Assembly: GCA_013180625.2 (NCBI GenBank)
Contig: SNVD02014099.1
Location: forward strand, 830,796-894,795
Source of the DNA: Boswellia sacra
Lineage: Eukaryota; Streptophyta; Magnoliopsida; Sapindales; Burseraceae
Direction of reading: 5' to 3'
DNA length: 64,000 bases
Shown here: piece by piece, positions 46,383 to 60,600 of the stretch
Layout of the letters: every line of letters begins with the position of its first letter
Numbering within the stretch: position 1 is the stretch's first letter
The notes under the pieces: generated by a model
Seen by the model: only the letters and a program-made list of their open reading frames with translations
Told to the model about the DNA's origin: nothing
The model's database searches: none
Translations under genes and position numbers: made by a program

Positions 46383-49300
46383 TAAAACATTGCCATGTTT
46401 TCCACTTGAGAGGAACAGTTATGTTTGAGGGCCACAAAAATGTATTTAGCTCTCAACTTGTAGCTTCACATTCATCACTCTCACGACTCACATTTTCACT
46501 CCACTTCTTCTATGCCCTACATTGTAAACAAAAATACAAAACAAATAAACATGTATTCTTTTGATTTTTCCTTTGAAATGACAACAAAAACAAAATTCAA
46601 TTATGTTCATGTCTCCGGCTACTTAAAACAATTATATTGTTTAAACAAATTTCTAAATTTACATCCATTAACACAAAATTAGGTTAATTGATTTTGGTTT
46701 TACAATTAGTTCCCAGTAGCATATATCAAGTATCATACATTATCTACTTTCGATAGTCAAAATTTATCCACATTGTCCAACTTCCACGAACCTCACTAGC
46801 TAGATCCCTTTTTTCATTTTGTTATTTTTCCAATTTCAACGTCTCATAGAAAATATTAGATTAAGAAAATTTGCTTTTTTTGGATGAATACGTTATTGAT
46901 TAAAGAATGCATCAAAAAAATCTAATCAAATATATTTTCAGATTGTGTTAAGGGGATTTTTAAATATAAAATCAATAATACTTTCTAGAAAACCAACTAC
47001 TAAGAATTTTTTTTTGAATTATATTAATGGCGTTTTCATTATTCAGCAACCGATGTTAATTGTTTTCTAAATAAAAGTAAGACAAAAAATTTTAATATTT
47101 CAAGATTTTAGGTGTTGAAAATTTTAATAGATCATTTGGTTTTCATCCATGTCATTTAAGGGAAAAAAATTAAAAAATTTTATATTATATACATTTTATC
47201 TAATTTTTTATCCCGCGCATCATCGCATATCATATTTGAATTATATAATATAAAATTTTATATATATAAGAATAATATTACTCTTTTTAATTTTATAGAC
47301 AAACTTTTACATACAAAGTAATATATTATAAAAGAATTGAAGCGATAAATATATAAAATCAACTCATATAATAAATAATAACATAATACACTGATAAAAG
47401 CGCAATGCAATATAAATTTATATGTATAATTTGTTGCACTACTCAGAACACAGACATAAGATATACATGATACACTTATCAAGTCAACCATTATCTAACA
47501 TATTTTTAAAATGACAAAATTATACATTAATTAAACTAATTCAATATTTTGCCCCATCCAAACACGTCTCTGGTAACGTTCAAAACAAAATCAATTCCCA
47601 AAATCATTGGGTAAGTATACTCTAATATTGTCTAAAATGCACATGCCAATGTGAATATTCTAAAACCAAACAAGAGATCAACATGGGCTGGGGCTGTCCC
47701 TACCCCTAAAATATATTAAAACTTTCCTTATAATTAACCATTAATGACGATTAATTTAATCTTTTCATAGCTTTAGATTCCTTCTAATCTTATCAGCTTC
47801 TTTATAAACAAGAAAGGGCGGAGTTACAATATTTATCAGTGAAGTTTAGTGAGAGGATTGAGAAAATAACTCAAATTAGGGGCTTTTTTGATAAATAAAT
47901 TTTTATTTTAATTTACATGTTATGACCATATTTGACGTTGGACCGTGTCTGACAAGTGTGTAGAATAGTGTCCGATTGTATATGACAGGTGCAATCGATA
48001 GTGTCCGATAATATTCGAATTTGACAGATGGTCACGATATATAACGTTTAGAAACATAATCATTTTTGTAATTTACACTTAAACTTGTCATATTTTTTGA
48101 ATTTGACCAAGTTCATTAGTGGAGGAGCTAGCTATAGTTTGGAAAGGAATTTCAGCAACTCTAAAAAATACAATAATGGAGACAGAGCTGCGGCTGGTTG
48201 TTGTGATGACTTGGAGGAGTTTTGGACAATATGTAAAGACTAATCAATTCAATACATGGTTTGCTGCCCTATGTGGAGAGTGTAGACATAATTGAGAAAG
48301 TGATATAGAATTGAAACTTTAGCGAGTCCAAATTGGGTTCAAAAGTAGGCCAATAGAGACGGCAACTTTTTGACTGAACTTTTCTTAACATCTTTTGTTT
48401 CAATCCTTTACCAACCTTCACCAGCTATTGCCTCCAACCTTCTCTCACTCGTCTTTTTCTGGGTTTGATTGTTGTCACTGGATATCGCCTGCACTAGATT
48501 GCCTAAGTTGTGTACAAGTTACAATGTTCATATCATACAATCATCAACTATTAAATAAGACTTGATAAAGGGAGCTGCAACTAATATTTAATTGAATTAT
48601 ATCAGTGGAACTATGGATTGATTCATTGAAATTTGAAGCCAAATAAATTAAAGTTGAGTGCATAATATTTTATGTTTTGACTTGGCACCATGCAATTATT
48701 AACTAATACATTTGTAAAGTTAAAGAAGAGAGTTTCAAATTGGTAAATTTGCCATAGTAACCTTATTTATTGGAACTCTTTGATAAGGATCATAATTTTG
48801 CTCAACACTTGACACTCATTATCGAGCACTGTCAAGACATTATCAAACACACTTGTTAGATACTATCAGACATAGTCATAACATACAAAATTTTAACGTC
48901 GGTAATATTTTTGTACTTCACGCTTAAATTTGGGCGTTATAGTAGAAATCTCACTTTAAAATTTTGTTAATAAACCAAATGGGTTGACAAATTTTACACT
49001 CATCTCTATCTTAGATACTTCTATCTATTGTATAGATTACGTATAGATGGTATGGATATGTAAAGCCTAGAATCAATCGTTATATAAGCACTTCTATTCA
49101 ATATATTCCTCAATTATAAGCCAAGAGTGTTTGTGAATTTTGCTTCTTGTGATATAAAAATTGATCAGTAAACTAAATTATTGAAATTGAAAAGATACTT
49201 TTGTCGATGGTTTGATGTTAACTAGCATTAATTCTTATAAGCAAGTTGCATTTATCCTCTTATCTAAATTCTAAACTCTTCAATGTCGCCTACCCAAGTT

Positions 49301-50470
49301 ATAGACAAAAAAAGAAAGTCATTCATTTGTCTTTAAATCTAATGAAAATTATGTGTATGAATATACATAATAGGAGAAATCGTTCCGTGATTGAATTAGT
49401 AATATTAATATATTAAATGTCAAAATATTAGTGGATAAATGAAAATTGTGATAGTAATTTTCATAATAAATAAGGTATCAAAAATAGATATGGTGTGTTT
49501 GAAAAAAAAAAAAGAACTTCGATTGAAAATTTGAAACCACATTTATATGAAAAGCAAAATAGAAATACAATTGTGATAAACGTGTACTGAGGACAAGATT
49601 GAAGACTAGCCATAAATGGGGAACACAAAGCAAAAGATGGTATTTCATTCAATCAAGTAATCCAGCTCAACACGACGTGTCACACAAGGTGGCATGCAAT
49701 GCCGCTAGTGAATATTTGGACCACAAAAACTAATTGGTTCGATTCAAATTCAATTTAAATATGTCTAATTGAATTGTTACTCCTGATAAGATTGTCCTAC
49801 CTAGTCAATAATAATGTAGCCGTCAAGGTTTAATTATAACAAGGGTGAATCAAATTAATTTAAATTTATTATGATTCTTAAAGAATGAAAGAGTAAAAAT
49901 ATAATAGTCGACAAATATAATTTTAGTTGAACTCGACTAAGGCGGGCATTTGACATGACCCAATTAATGCTTCACATAATTATAAACACTCTTCATTAAT
50001 TTTGTAAATATAACATTATTCATTTATTATTTCTTAGATAATCAGTAATTATCTTTGATAAATGTAATTCAGGCATCAATTGAAAATAAAACAGATAAGT
50101 TTTTATCCAGAATGATTTCAAATAAGATAATGTTTTCTGTGTATCGTGCCATAACTAAAAAATAAATTAATTGAAATATCTTCGAGGGAATGGCATCACT
50201 TGAATATAATAAATTATATAAATAGACTATCTTTTCTTATGGTATAAACTAAAATATTCTATTATACCATAATAAATTCCCAAATCACCGTTTACACACA
50301 TGAAAGCAATCACATTCAAGTGAGAAGAAAGTGAAAACAAAGCAATAAAGATCAACTACAAGTTAATAAAGATGTTAAAACTTTGTGAAATAGGTATTGA
50401 AGTACGTACCTCACGGTGGTCGTTCTTTCGATATTTGGAGAGTAGGCAAGTTCGCGGCAGCGGAGCAGCG
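46383..50470. other. right arm of the first CACTA, no gene identified
   Basis: Very AT-rich over 46850-47500. Two stretches rich in GACA/TGTC motifs (47930-48060 and 48800-48910) resemble degenerate subterminal motifs. I see no conserved coding frame on either strand. Confidence 0.45.
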
Positions 50471-50479
50471 GTGTTTGCT

Positions 50480-50900
50480 TCAACTGGATGATTGATTTCT
50501 GCCAAATCGATGAGGGACCGATCGATGGAGCAGCGCGCGGCTAGGGTTCGAATTCGATTGACTATTTCTGCCAAATCGATGAGGGACCGGTTGCAAAACA
50601 GATGGAAGCGGGAATAATGAAATAGAAACGGGATCCGGTGAATGACCAAGGGAGAGAATCGGATTGAGAGGTTGGATGATTGATTTCTGCCAAATCGACA
50701 AGGGACCGATCGACGGAGCAGCGCGCGGCAAGGGTTGCAAAACAGATGGAAGCGGGAATAATGAAATAGAAACGGGATGCGGTGAATGACCAAGGGAAAG
50801 AATCAGATTGAGAGGTTGGATGATTGATTTCTGCCAAATCGACGAGGGAACGATCGACGGAGAAGCGTGCGGTTAGGGTTGCAATAAGAGATGGAAGCAG
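50480..50900. repeat. about 142-bp GC-richer tandem repeat near the right CACTA end
   Basis: GATTTCTGCCAAATCGA starts units near 50491, 50563, 50682 and 50824. Units include GGGACCGATCGA(T/C)GGAGCAGCG and ATGGAAGCGGGAATAATGAA. The longest period is about 142 bp; the second start marks a shortened unit. The overlapping open frames on the minus strand arise from the repeat. Such a block near the transposase-side end may belong to the element's promoter region. Confidence 0.8.
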
Positions 50901-51103
50901 GAATAATGAAATAGAAAGGGGGAAGATTTATTTGCCTATTTATATTAAATGGCAAATATGTAATTTAGTGTTATTACAATGGCGTTAAGTAAGTTAAAAA
51001 CTCGGTTGACTTTTTTAGCTTAGTACTATATTTGACTGAATTTTAAAAAAACGTCAAATAAATTACAACCCATGTGTCAAATATTAAAAATTTTCTTGTA
51101 GTG

Positions 51104-51714
51104 TATATGGACAAAAATTTTTTTTTTTAAGGAATAACTAGCTCACTACGTAACCCAGCATAAAGTCTAGCATGCATATATATTTGTTTAATGGAACATG
51201 GTTACTGCACTTGGAATCATGACGCAAAGGTTTGTCTTCCTATATTATAATATATATGCTTCATGCAATATTAACGTGCTTGCATGATTGAAGTCATTAT
51301 ATAAATATGTGTTTCATGCAATATTAACATGCTTGCACGATTAAAGTCATTATATTAATGAATACTTCATGCAATATTGGATGTCATGCCACATGCTTGC
51401 ACGTTTAATATATTTTCATTATATTAGGGTGCTTCAATTCATTCATTACCAAGCCTACTTTTTTATTAGTTTTATAACAAAAAGCCTTCATGCTATGGTT
51501 TTTCTATTAACACCGTGAGGTATCCTAATCATGCTCATGCGTGCCGCCCTATAGTTTTTCTATTAACACTGTGATGTATGGACTTTTGTTCATGTTTAAG
51601 TCTTCCAAAAAAAAAAAGCATAGAGTCAATGCAATGTAAAGTACAAAAAAAAAAGAAAAAGAAAAAAAAGTGCATATAAAGTACCAGTGGTGGTTGGAAA
51701 ACTTTACTTGCTTT
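51104..51714. other. spacer between the two CACTA elements
   Basis: No gene. Holds a roughly 60-bp repeat, three copies at about 51256-51410, built on TTCATGCAATATTAACGTGC and GCTTGCACGATT(A/G)AAGTCAT. Confidence 0.6.
51256..51410. repeat. about 60-bp tandem repeat, three copies
   Basis: CTTCATGCAATATT occurs near 51258, 51313 and 51367, each followed by a GCTTGCA(T/C)GATT-like segment and CATTATAT. Degenerate and short. Confidence 0.7.
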
Positions 51715-51739
51715 CACTACAAGAAAAAATGCCATATTT

Positions 51740-52570
51740 AGCGGTCATAAAAACGACACCAATGGTACCGCCAAATATGGTATATTTGATAATATTTGGC
51801 GGTCGGTCAAAACGCCAAATATAGTGTATCATATTTGTCACACAAAAGCGCCAAATATAACACAAAATATACTGTGCAAAAAATCACATATTTGTCACTT
51901 TTTTGACAAATTTAGTCGTTTCTAACGGTTAAAATTTTTGAATTGTACCATATTTGGCGCTTTTTGACCGATAAATATGATTCCACTTTGAATTGAACCA
52001 TATTTATTGCTTTTTGCCCGATAAATATGGCTTACTAACGGTCAACTTTTTTAAATTTCATCATATTTGACGCTTTTTGATCGATAAATATGATTCTATT
52101 TTGAATTGTATCATATTTATCGCTTTTTGCCCGATAAATATATCTTGATAACGGTCAAATTTTTTAAATTTCATCATATTTGACGCTTTTTGAACGATAA
52201 ATATGGCTTGCTAATAGTCAAATTTTTTAAATTTTATCATATTTGACGCTTTTTGACCGATAAGTATGATTCCATTTTGAAGTGAACCATATTTATCGCT
52301 TTTTGCCCGATAAATATGGCTTGCTAACGGTCAAATTTTTTAAATTTCATCATATTTGGCGCTTTTTGACCGATAAATATGATTCCATTTGAATTGTACC
52401 ATATTTATCGCTTTTTGCCCGATAAATATGGCTTGCTAACGATTAAATTTTTAAAATTTCATCATAAGTGGCGCTTGTTGACCGATAAATATGATTCCAT
52501 TTTGTATTGTACTATATTTATCGCTTTTTGCTCTTATCGCTTTTTACTCGATAAATATGGCTTGCTAACG
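51740..52570. repeat. subterminal repeat array of the second CACTA
   Basis: Tandem units of about 60-90 bp with ATATTTGGCGCTTTTTGACC then GATAAATATG and ATTTATCGCTTTTTGCCCG. About ten units. The motif pair (TTTGACCGATAAATATG) differs from the CCGTCAAATATG motif of the first CACTA. Confidence 0.88.
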
Positions 52571-52854
52571 ACAGATATGATTTTTGCTGCTTAAGAAACA
52601 TAATAGTACTAATTTTTGCTGCTTAAAAAAATTGTATTGATGATTAATCAAAAGAAAATACAAATATGAACCAAAAAACCACATCAAGAGAGAGTGAGAA
52701 TAAATGTTGTACAGAGGACTAACTAAATAACTAGCAATGACATGATCAAAATTAAAAATTAAATAAATTGACTCAAATCTCAAAGAACATACAACACATG
52801 ATTCTTAGCTCCCACAAATATTGATAAGGTAAAAAGAAACCAAAGAAGCAAAAC

Positions 52855-55432
52855 CTTTGTTCTCCAGTCCTGGGGTTTTTAGGATCTGCAATACGAACAA
52901 TCAATGGTTGATCTGAACCCTAAAATGGAAACGGATAAAAGATAATTCAATAACCTTCAATATAAACAAAGTAGTGGTACAAGTAAAAATATTAAATACA
53001 CATTACTCTCATTGTGAAAATTCGATTTAATCCTTTGATTGCTGCCAGTGCCATATCTCTATGAGAAAATTGAACAAATCCACAACCTTCAAAAAATACA
53101 AAATCTATCTCAGAACAAATGCAAAGGAATGCTCGAACACAAAATATATGATACTTCTAAACTTTCAATCAGAAACTATGGGACATACTTGTGGCAGTAA
53201 AACAACAATAAGTACAAAGTCAAATAGAAGGTCTTTGATACATAAGTCACCAATTCATGCACAGCAACTGTGACTGAAACAAATAGATGGATCATCCAGC
53301 TTTCTTTCTGTTCTTTCTTGTCTCACCCTTCAAGGGCGCAAGACCACAAGGAAAGTGGTGCACACATGATTAAAAAAAAAAAATAGAGGCCAATATGTAG
53401 GAGCTACTTTAATTGGAAAAACAACCCCCATAACTACTTTAACTGGAAAGACAACCCCCATAACATTTAATTTTTCATGAAGCACAAGAGCCAAAATTTC
53501 CATCCAATATTTTGTTCATACCAGTGTGCTTGATTTAAGAAAGGCATAAAGCAAAAATATGAGAAGTTGGACAAACCACGACTTTGCTTCTGATCGACAC
53601 GAACAATGTAGATATCTTCAACGTGACCGTAAGGTGCAAATATCTGACAGAAAATATTCCTATATGATTCACATGTTCTTAGATGCATAAAGTGAGAATA
53701 TAACCAAAATTAATCTTGTGTGCATGCTTATATACACAGAAATTTTTGTCTTCTTCATGGAACCGGCATTCAGTCCTTAAAGTATAAGAAGGCTTATTTT
53801 CTATCCGAAAATGACTCACATGTTTAGCCATAACAATTCCATATTTATAAATAGCAATATGGAAGGGGTTTTTAGCTATTTATTTTGTTTGAGGTGCTTG
53901 GCACTACGGGTTAAGGTTACTTTTATAGTAATAAAGAATTATATACTCTATTTTATAATTGATTTTACTCCCAAGGCATCCTTGTTTATGTGGACATCTA
54001 GTACACACTCTTTACCCTATTAATACAAGTCTTAACTTTTTAAATAGTAATAATAATAATTATAAAAAACCTACATTCATTTGCTATAATCCTTCATAAA
54101 CTGGACACCAAATCTCATACATCAATATTTTAGTTCCTTCAAAATTTTTTGTTCATCACACTCAAGAGGTGCTACATTATGTGCAAAGGCAATAATTGTT
54201 AATTTTATTATCATATATACTCCACCTAAAAAACCTTTCATGCATGCATATTTTTAAGAAAAATTACCGAAACAGGGGATGCCACTTATTTTATTAACTT
54301 CGGGACACATAAATGTTCAAAGAATAAGGAGCATACTTCCTTAATTTCCTTTTTTGAAGTCTGTTTGCTCAGGCAGCCAACATACAACTTGTCTGGAGGA
54401 GCCACTACAATAGTATAGAGGTAACATTGATTAAATAAGAACAAATAATAAACACTAAAGTAAACAAAGAATATACAGTTTGGACAAACAGGTGCACGAA
54501 TGATGACCTCAAAGCATGCGCAGAAACAAAAAATACAGACACAGTTTTTTAGGTATACAAAAATCCTCAACCTTTCCCTGCTCACCAAGTTCTAAATTGA
54601 GAGTTACATTCACACCCCATAACCTTGGTATAGTATTCGATTTTAAAATATACATACACAATATCTGATATTACTAGATGTACTTTGGAAATTATATGGA
54701 TAAACATAAAAAGAGAAAGAAGTTACAATTATATAATCCTAAAAGAAGAATTAATATGCAGAGTAAAGGAAAATTAAAAAGAAACGATAATCAAATTCTT
54801 TTTGTTTCTTACTAAAAGGTTAATTAATTTCTCTCGTTGAAAATTCAACCAAAATAATATGAGTTCTATATATTAAGAGAACAAATTGAATACAAAATAA
54901 TAATAATAATTTGTAAATCCACATATATTTGGGACAATTTCCAAGCCATAACAAATGCAGGGATTACTTTTATCATTTGAGCAGATAAAATTTCCTGTTA
55001 TTTCAGCAAGCTTATTTCTATAATGCACCCCCAAGCTCTATAGCAAAAGGCTAGTTAAATACTGGCCAGCAGACGTACAGAATTTAACTTGCAAACCTTG
55101 TCGTAAAAGCATCTCTTTAATGTTTATTAAGCTACTGTGCATTTGACAAGCTTAGTGAGAATGAAGTTCTGACATAGCTGTGAAAGCATACTTAATAACA
55201 AGCACTTACCAAGGCATTCCCGTTCTCCATCAGCATATCTGACTTTGATGGCAATTTGTTCCTGGAAATAAGCAAATTTACTAATTATTACAACAATGCA
55301 AAGGACATTCTCAAGAGGGTTCTTAGTTTTTATCCTAAAGAACTCACCCCAGGAAAACTGTACTGGCTGTTTAGAGCTCTAATAGCCCTGTCAGCTTCTT
55401 CAAATGTCATATACTTAACAAAGCAATATCCT
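52855..55432 (-). pseudogene. FCA: FCA-like RNA-binding protein fragment, five exons
   Basis: Exons from 5' to 3': 55432-55349 (YCFVKYMTFEEADRAIRALN), 55261-55210 (IAIKVRYADGERECLG), 54404-54337 (PPDKLYVGCLSKQTSKKEIK), 53643-53577 (IFAPYGHVEDIYIVRVDQKQ), 53086-53007 (GFVQFSHRDMALAAIKGLNR), 52919-52855 (SDQPLIVRIADPKNPRTGEQ); the last two close RRM2. This is the end of RRM1, the linker and RRM2 of plant FCA, a nuclear RNA-processing regulator of flowering. Every exon is open with GT/AG borders. The start of RRM1, the N-terminus and the C-terminal WW region are missing. Several conserved FCA residues differ, so it is an old or paralogous copy. Six segments are listed because the first and second complete RRM1. 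Probably captured by the second CACTA. Confidence 0.85.
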
Positions 55433-57420
55433 GCACAAAAACTTTTTTGATCGCATATTCATTCAAAGCATCACTCTGAAGCTTACTGCAGCAGAAGATA
55501 AATTAACAAATTCAGAGCAAGAAGAGAAGACAATAACCATGGTTAAATGAATATAACAATACGAACCGAACTGCCACCAAGAAGAAGGAAGAAGACGCAA
55601 TATCAATGTAAAATAAAATGTTAATTTTCAGTAAAATAAGCGACAACAAGACAGAACCAAGACCAGCTAAATGACAAAGAAAATAGAAGAAGCTACAGCT
55701 TGAGCAATACATATTAAGTGGAACACAAGAGGGTCATTAATCTTCATTCAAATAACTAAAAGGTAACAATTTCATAAAATACCCACACCAAATTTGCTAT
55801 CAATTTGCATTTGACAGACACGGATATCATATTCAACCACAGAAATAACTATAATATATATCTTTTAGATTCAAGCTTGGACACTCAATACATGAAATAT
55901 AAAAAATAAGACATCTATAAACCTATAAGAATGTTAAACTTAAGTTTTAAAACGCAAAAATTAAGCTAATGGTGAAAATCCAAAGCACCAACTAAGATTC
56001 AACATACCTCATGATTGATACACTTGAAGCCCCTCAAATATTCTCTTCTGTTAACCAAAAAAAAATTACATCAGTTAGAAATGAATAAGCTCGAAAAGTA
56101 AATCATAGCTAAACTCGAAACTCAAAAGGCTTATTTAGTGAAACAAACAAGCATTAAGGTCCACAAAAACAAGTCTTTTTCAATGGATCTATGTATCAAA
56201 TGAAATTACAGAGTCGTAGAGTTAAAAGTAGAACAAAGAAATTGCATGACAAGCCCGCTGCGCTGAATAGCAGCAACAACATGGCCTTCCAACAATTATA
56301 TCTTATAGTTGTTCTTAAAACCATCCCAACCAAATTAGTCCATTTTCTTAAGATTTTCGGTTTTTCTTTATTCTGAAAAAAAAAATTGCATTCAAATTAC
56401 AAAGGTAGACCCTTGATTATTAAGATTTAAAAAAAAAATGCTTCACACAAGAACTCACAAAGTAACAAACAATGGCAAAAGCAATAAGCTCAAAGCTAGA
56501 ATGAGCAGACTCAACGTCAATCAAGCATCAACGCCAACCTTGCTTATTACTGATCTAAATTTATATGCATCAGTGGTCTTAAAATTTGTCAAGACAAACT
56601 GATATTTCAAACACTTAAGCTTCAAGGTTTCCACATCTCAAAAAGATATCAAGATTACACATGATAGCAAATAAAATTAATTTTGCAGGTTAGTTAATTA
56701 CTAATCATTGAACATCGGGTTAATTTCGGTGATAAATTCATCTCTTGCCTATCGCATTACAGGTTAAGCTTCAATTTGGTCATTTAACATAACAGGAATA
56801 TAAAGGAAATTCTTTCTAACGAAGCCATCAAGATTATCTAAAACACCTAAGCTAGCCTCACATAATTCGATATTGCCCATCTTTTCATATAATGACAACA
56901 ATTTATACTAAATGAAAGAATGCAGCAAACTGGAGTTGGCATGTATACAGTCAGAAGGGCAAACTTCAAAAGCAGTGTTTAGTTACTAAGCTTTGCAGAC
57001 TGCTCACATCATCATAGTATCATAACATCAACGACAACAAAACAATATTTCTAAGTCATACAATATTACGTAAATTATCAGGGAAAAAAGAATTGGTAGG
57101 CAGATTGGTGGCTGACCAACCAAACAAATATTGAGTCAATCCAAACACCGGAGATTGTATAAAGGAGCCATTTAGCATAAGCAATGGTATTATGACATAA
57201 GAATTCTGTATAACTGATACTTTTTGTGAAAGCATATCACCATATTTTACTAATGCATTTTAAAACTAAACCATCACTTCTAAACCAAATCATTTTTAAC
57301 ACCAGTAAAATTTGGAAAGTCTACACCATAATACCAGTAAAATATGGAAAAAGCAACTCATAGATCATGAAACAAAGCATGCATAGGAATAAATAGGCAA
57401 CACATGCATATAACTCAAGC
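55433..57420. other. no recognisable exon
   Basis: The first half of FCA RRM1 should lie here if the gene continued, but I see no match. AT-rich throughout, with oligo-A runs. Confidence 0.4.
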
Positions 57421-57423
57421 ATA

Positions 57424-57622
57424 GTCACTTACATAACGCAGATGGTACAAGTGATGGAGCGACTGGGGCTGTTGCACGTCCCATGTCATGGCTTGGACTA
57501 GAATCATAAGATACTTCGGGTAATGGTCACAGACTAGGAGCTAGCCACGGAGAACGCACGAGGCCTGAATAAGTTGGGTTAGGATTAGATGTTGGTGAAG
57601 AACTTCGAGGAATCGTGTGATA
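57424..57622 (-). pseudogene. Ser/Pro-rich exon-like fragment, parent unknown
   Basis: Distinctly richer in G+C than the flanks. One minus frame reads TIPRSSSPTSNPNPTYSGLV, RSPWLAPSL, a TGA stop, then PLPEVSYDSSPSHDMGRATA and PVAPSLVPSAL, ending at a GTAAGT donor. It may be the proline-rich N-terminal exon of an FCA-like gene or a piece of another gene. I could not decide. It lies between the FCA-like and SULTR4-like exons, on the same strand. Confidence 0.45.
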
Positions 57623-60600
57623 ATATGGCAAGGATGGCCAATAATTTTTTATTGTTTATTTCTCTTCAAATGCTTTTGAAATATAAATTTCAATCAAAAG
57701 AAGTTGAACTAGATTTCTACTAATGCTTATTAGATTTTATTATCTTACCACTAGCATAACACAATGCAAATCATTGTCAGGATCACTTATTGGCCAGTTT
57801 CAATCAATTATAATTCATAACATTTCTCATCCAAACAAAATCAAGAAATGAATTTTGCTGGTGAGCAGGTGAGTATAAAAATTACAAGTCTACCCATCAT
57901 TGAGATCATGAAATCACAGAGCCACGTGAATTATCTAGAAAACAAAACCACAAACATTGTCAACAAATATATTATATCAACTCTTTGTTCCTATTATTTT
58001 AAGAAAGAGATACAATGAGGAAAAAGATATTGAACCTTTTATCTACTCATTATCAAGAGGGTATCCTTGTTGAAATCAAATTAACCATTCCCAACCGGTA
58101 CCCAAGCCCTTTGTCTCATCCTTTTCAACTGCATTTAGAACCAGACTTTTATAATGGGACAAGAAAAAAAAAAACCAGATAGAGAAACCATTGATTTTAT
58201 ATAGAATGTAGGATCTTATCAACTACATACAAGTATTTAACAACTTTCTCTTGCAATTTACAAGAACAAAAGAGAACTTTTACACTAAGAGAAACAAAAT
58301 GTGCTCTAACTACAATTCTCAAATAGTCACAAATTGATAATTGGGTTGAGATTCAAGATTGTATGAAGGGGTTAAGTATTATGAAACTTTGAATAGGCTT
58401 ACCACATGAATGAAGACTACACTTAACTTATGGCCATTCAGTTCAAAGAAATAATTGAACACAAAAGTAAAACAAGTCCTGAACTTTCCTACCCATAATA
58501 ATTTGACAAATAGAAAGGACATAAACTGCAAGAAAGGATGTCATAACTCACTAGTTTCAGCAAGCTCCAGTTTTATATCTTAGCATTAACTCTTTTAATC
58601 TTTTCTAATACAATAGATAATATTTTCTACTTAACAATTGGTGAAGGTGCTTGTGCTTTGTAGTGGTTTCCTTTTGTTTTGTTTATAAATTGTTTATTTT
58701 TTTTAACTGTTTTCACAGGTCGATAAATGAAAATATGTAGTTGTACCTTACACTTTTTCGACTTTTCTGGTTAGTCGACTGTGTTTATCATGCTATATAG
58801 TTGGTTTGCTAGGATATGGATCCAGATCACCACTTGAACTCTCCTGCTACTCACGAAGCTTTAACAATTTTCTAAGATTTTCAATTGAAATCATCATTTT
58901 ATTTTCTCAAAATCTTTCCTTTTCCTCTCTACCAAGTATTGGTTCATATAATAGTTTCAACCTTTCGAAACAAGTTCCTTACTACACTCAATGCATTTAA
59001 GCCGTTGTAGCTATCTCGCCTTGTTGTGAACAAGAACAAAAAGAATCTTAACCGTTAATTTGAGATCATTTTAATGATCTAAACAAAGTTCAATCCTTAA
59101 GGATCAAATATTAATTCAAGTGCTTCATGAAAATATCTATTGAATAAAATACTTTACATAAAACAATCTTAAAGCTATAGTTATTAATTCTCTCACATTA
59201 TAGGCACAAGTGACTTACCAGCTTAAGAAAAGATATGGATCAATGGTTTACAAAATACAATTGCATACTACCATAAATATGTCCAGGTTAGAAATCAATA
59301 AAAATGAAAATAGTAACTTAATGAACTCATATTCCATTTAGAGACAAAAATACCTTTAAGATGAAAAAGACTGCCATAAATACCTTTAGAAGTATAGGCT
59401 GCCTTGAGTAGAAGCAAGCCTATTCTCAGCAAAGAAATCCTAAAATAGAATATGCATTTCTATGTTAAATAGATTTTCAAAATAAATCAACTTTTCAACT
59501 TCTTCAAAATGTAACTATCAAGAAATAAATAAGAATTGTGTTGGGAAAAACATATCAATAAGCTTTTATGAGATTTTTTCCCTAATAGAAGTCATGGAAC
59601 ACATTTTAATTTTATATTGTCACTTTATTTTAAATAAAAAAATGAAGTTATTTTTTGGGCCAGATCTAATAATGACTACATGCATTAATATCTCTCTCTC
59701 TATGTGTCTCAAATTGTCAAATTCAGGGTATAGCTCATAGTATAATAAATGGACAAATATTTTAAAAATTCTTGCAGTGCTAAAAAAAAAAAAAAAAAGA
59801 GAATCTTAAGAGTTCAAAAGATTAGTTGTTATTAGAACAAACTCACAATTGGTTATGGTCATCATTAGCGTATGATAATAGTTGAAAATATTAAGTTGTT
59901 GAGTACAACTTTGTTCTCTCAAGTTTTTCAAATCCTAAAAGTAAAAATGCAGTAAGTAAATGATGCATGTCATATAACACCAATGTAAAATGTTCAAAAT
60001 CTAATAAACTCTATAATTGCATTGCTGCACTTGAACTATTATGCATTTGCACAAATGATTATATACAAAAGCAATTGTCAAGAATTGAGGAATAAGTTAA
60101 ATATGGAAAAATCATCAGCACTTAAAAGTCATAAAAACAGGTTATTCTAGATGCAACAACTAAGCTAAGTACAAGCTGAAGAATCAATCACATGTAGATC
60201 AACAAATTAAGTTACAAATATCCTAAAGAATTCACATAATAGATGCAACTCATATCACATCCATTCTTATCATGAGTAAAAAAATAAATAAATAAATCAA
60301 CACACACCCAAAGAAACACTTCACCTAACGCCACCAATTATATATAAAAAACTATGATACATCTCTCTCCAATCTATACCAGATGCTTTCAATTGCCTAT
60401 ACAATGTTATAAAGAAAGCGAAGTCTTTTCTATGCTATGTCTAGTTTGATGTCATCCAAGGCCCATGTGATATATCAATTCTTTATTGTCCTCTAGGTCC
60501 ATCTATTCCCATCTCTGTTTTTGCCCTAAAGCTTTCTCTCATTACTATATAAGTGGCAGAAATTAGATCTGATTCTAAGGTATTTTTATTATATCAAGAA

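Noticed and set aside
50356..50837. Three overlapping minus-strand frames of 86-145 codons
   Set aside because: They follow the 142-bp tandem repeat and share repeated segments; no protein family recognised.
59769..59781. CACTGCAAGAA on the minus strand as right end of the second CACTA
   Set aside because: One mismatch to the terminus, but no subterminal array of the same motif beside it, a poly(A) run directly outside, and no 3-bp match to TTT at the left end. It remains a weak possibility.
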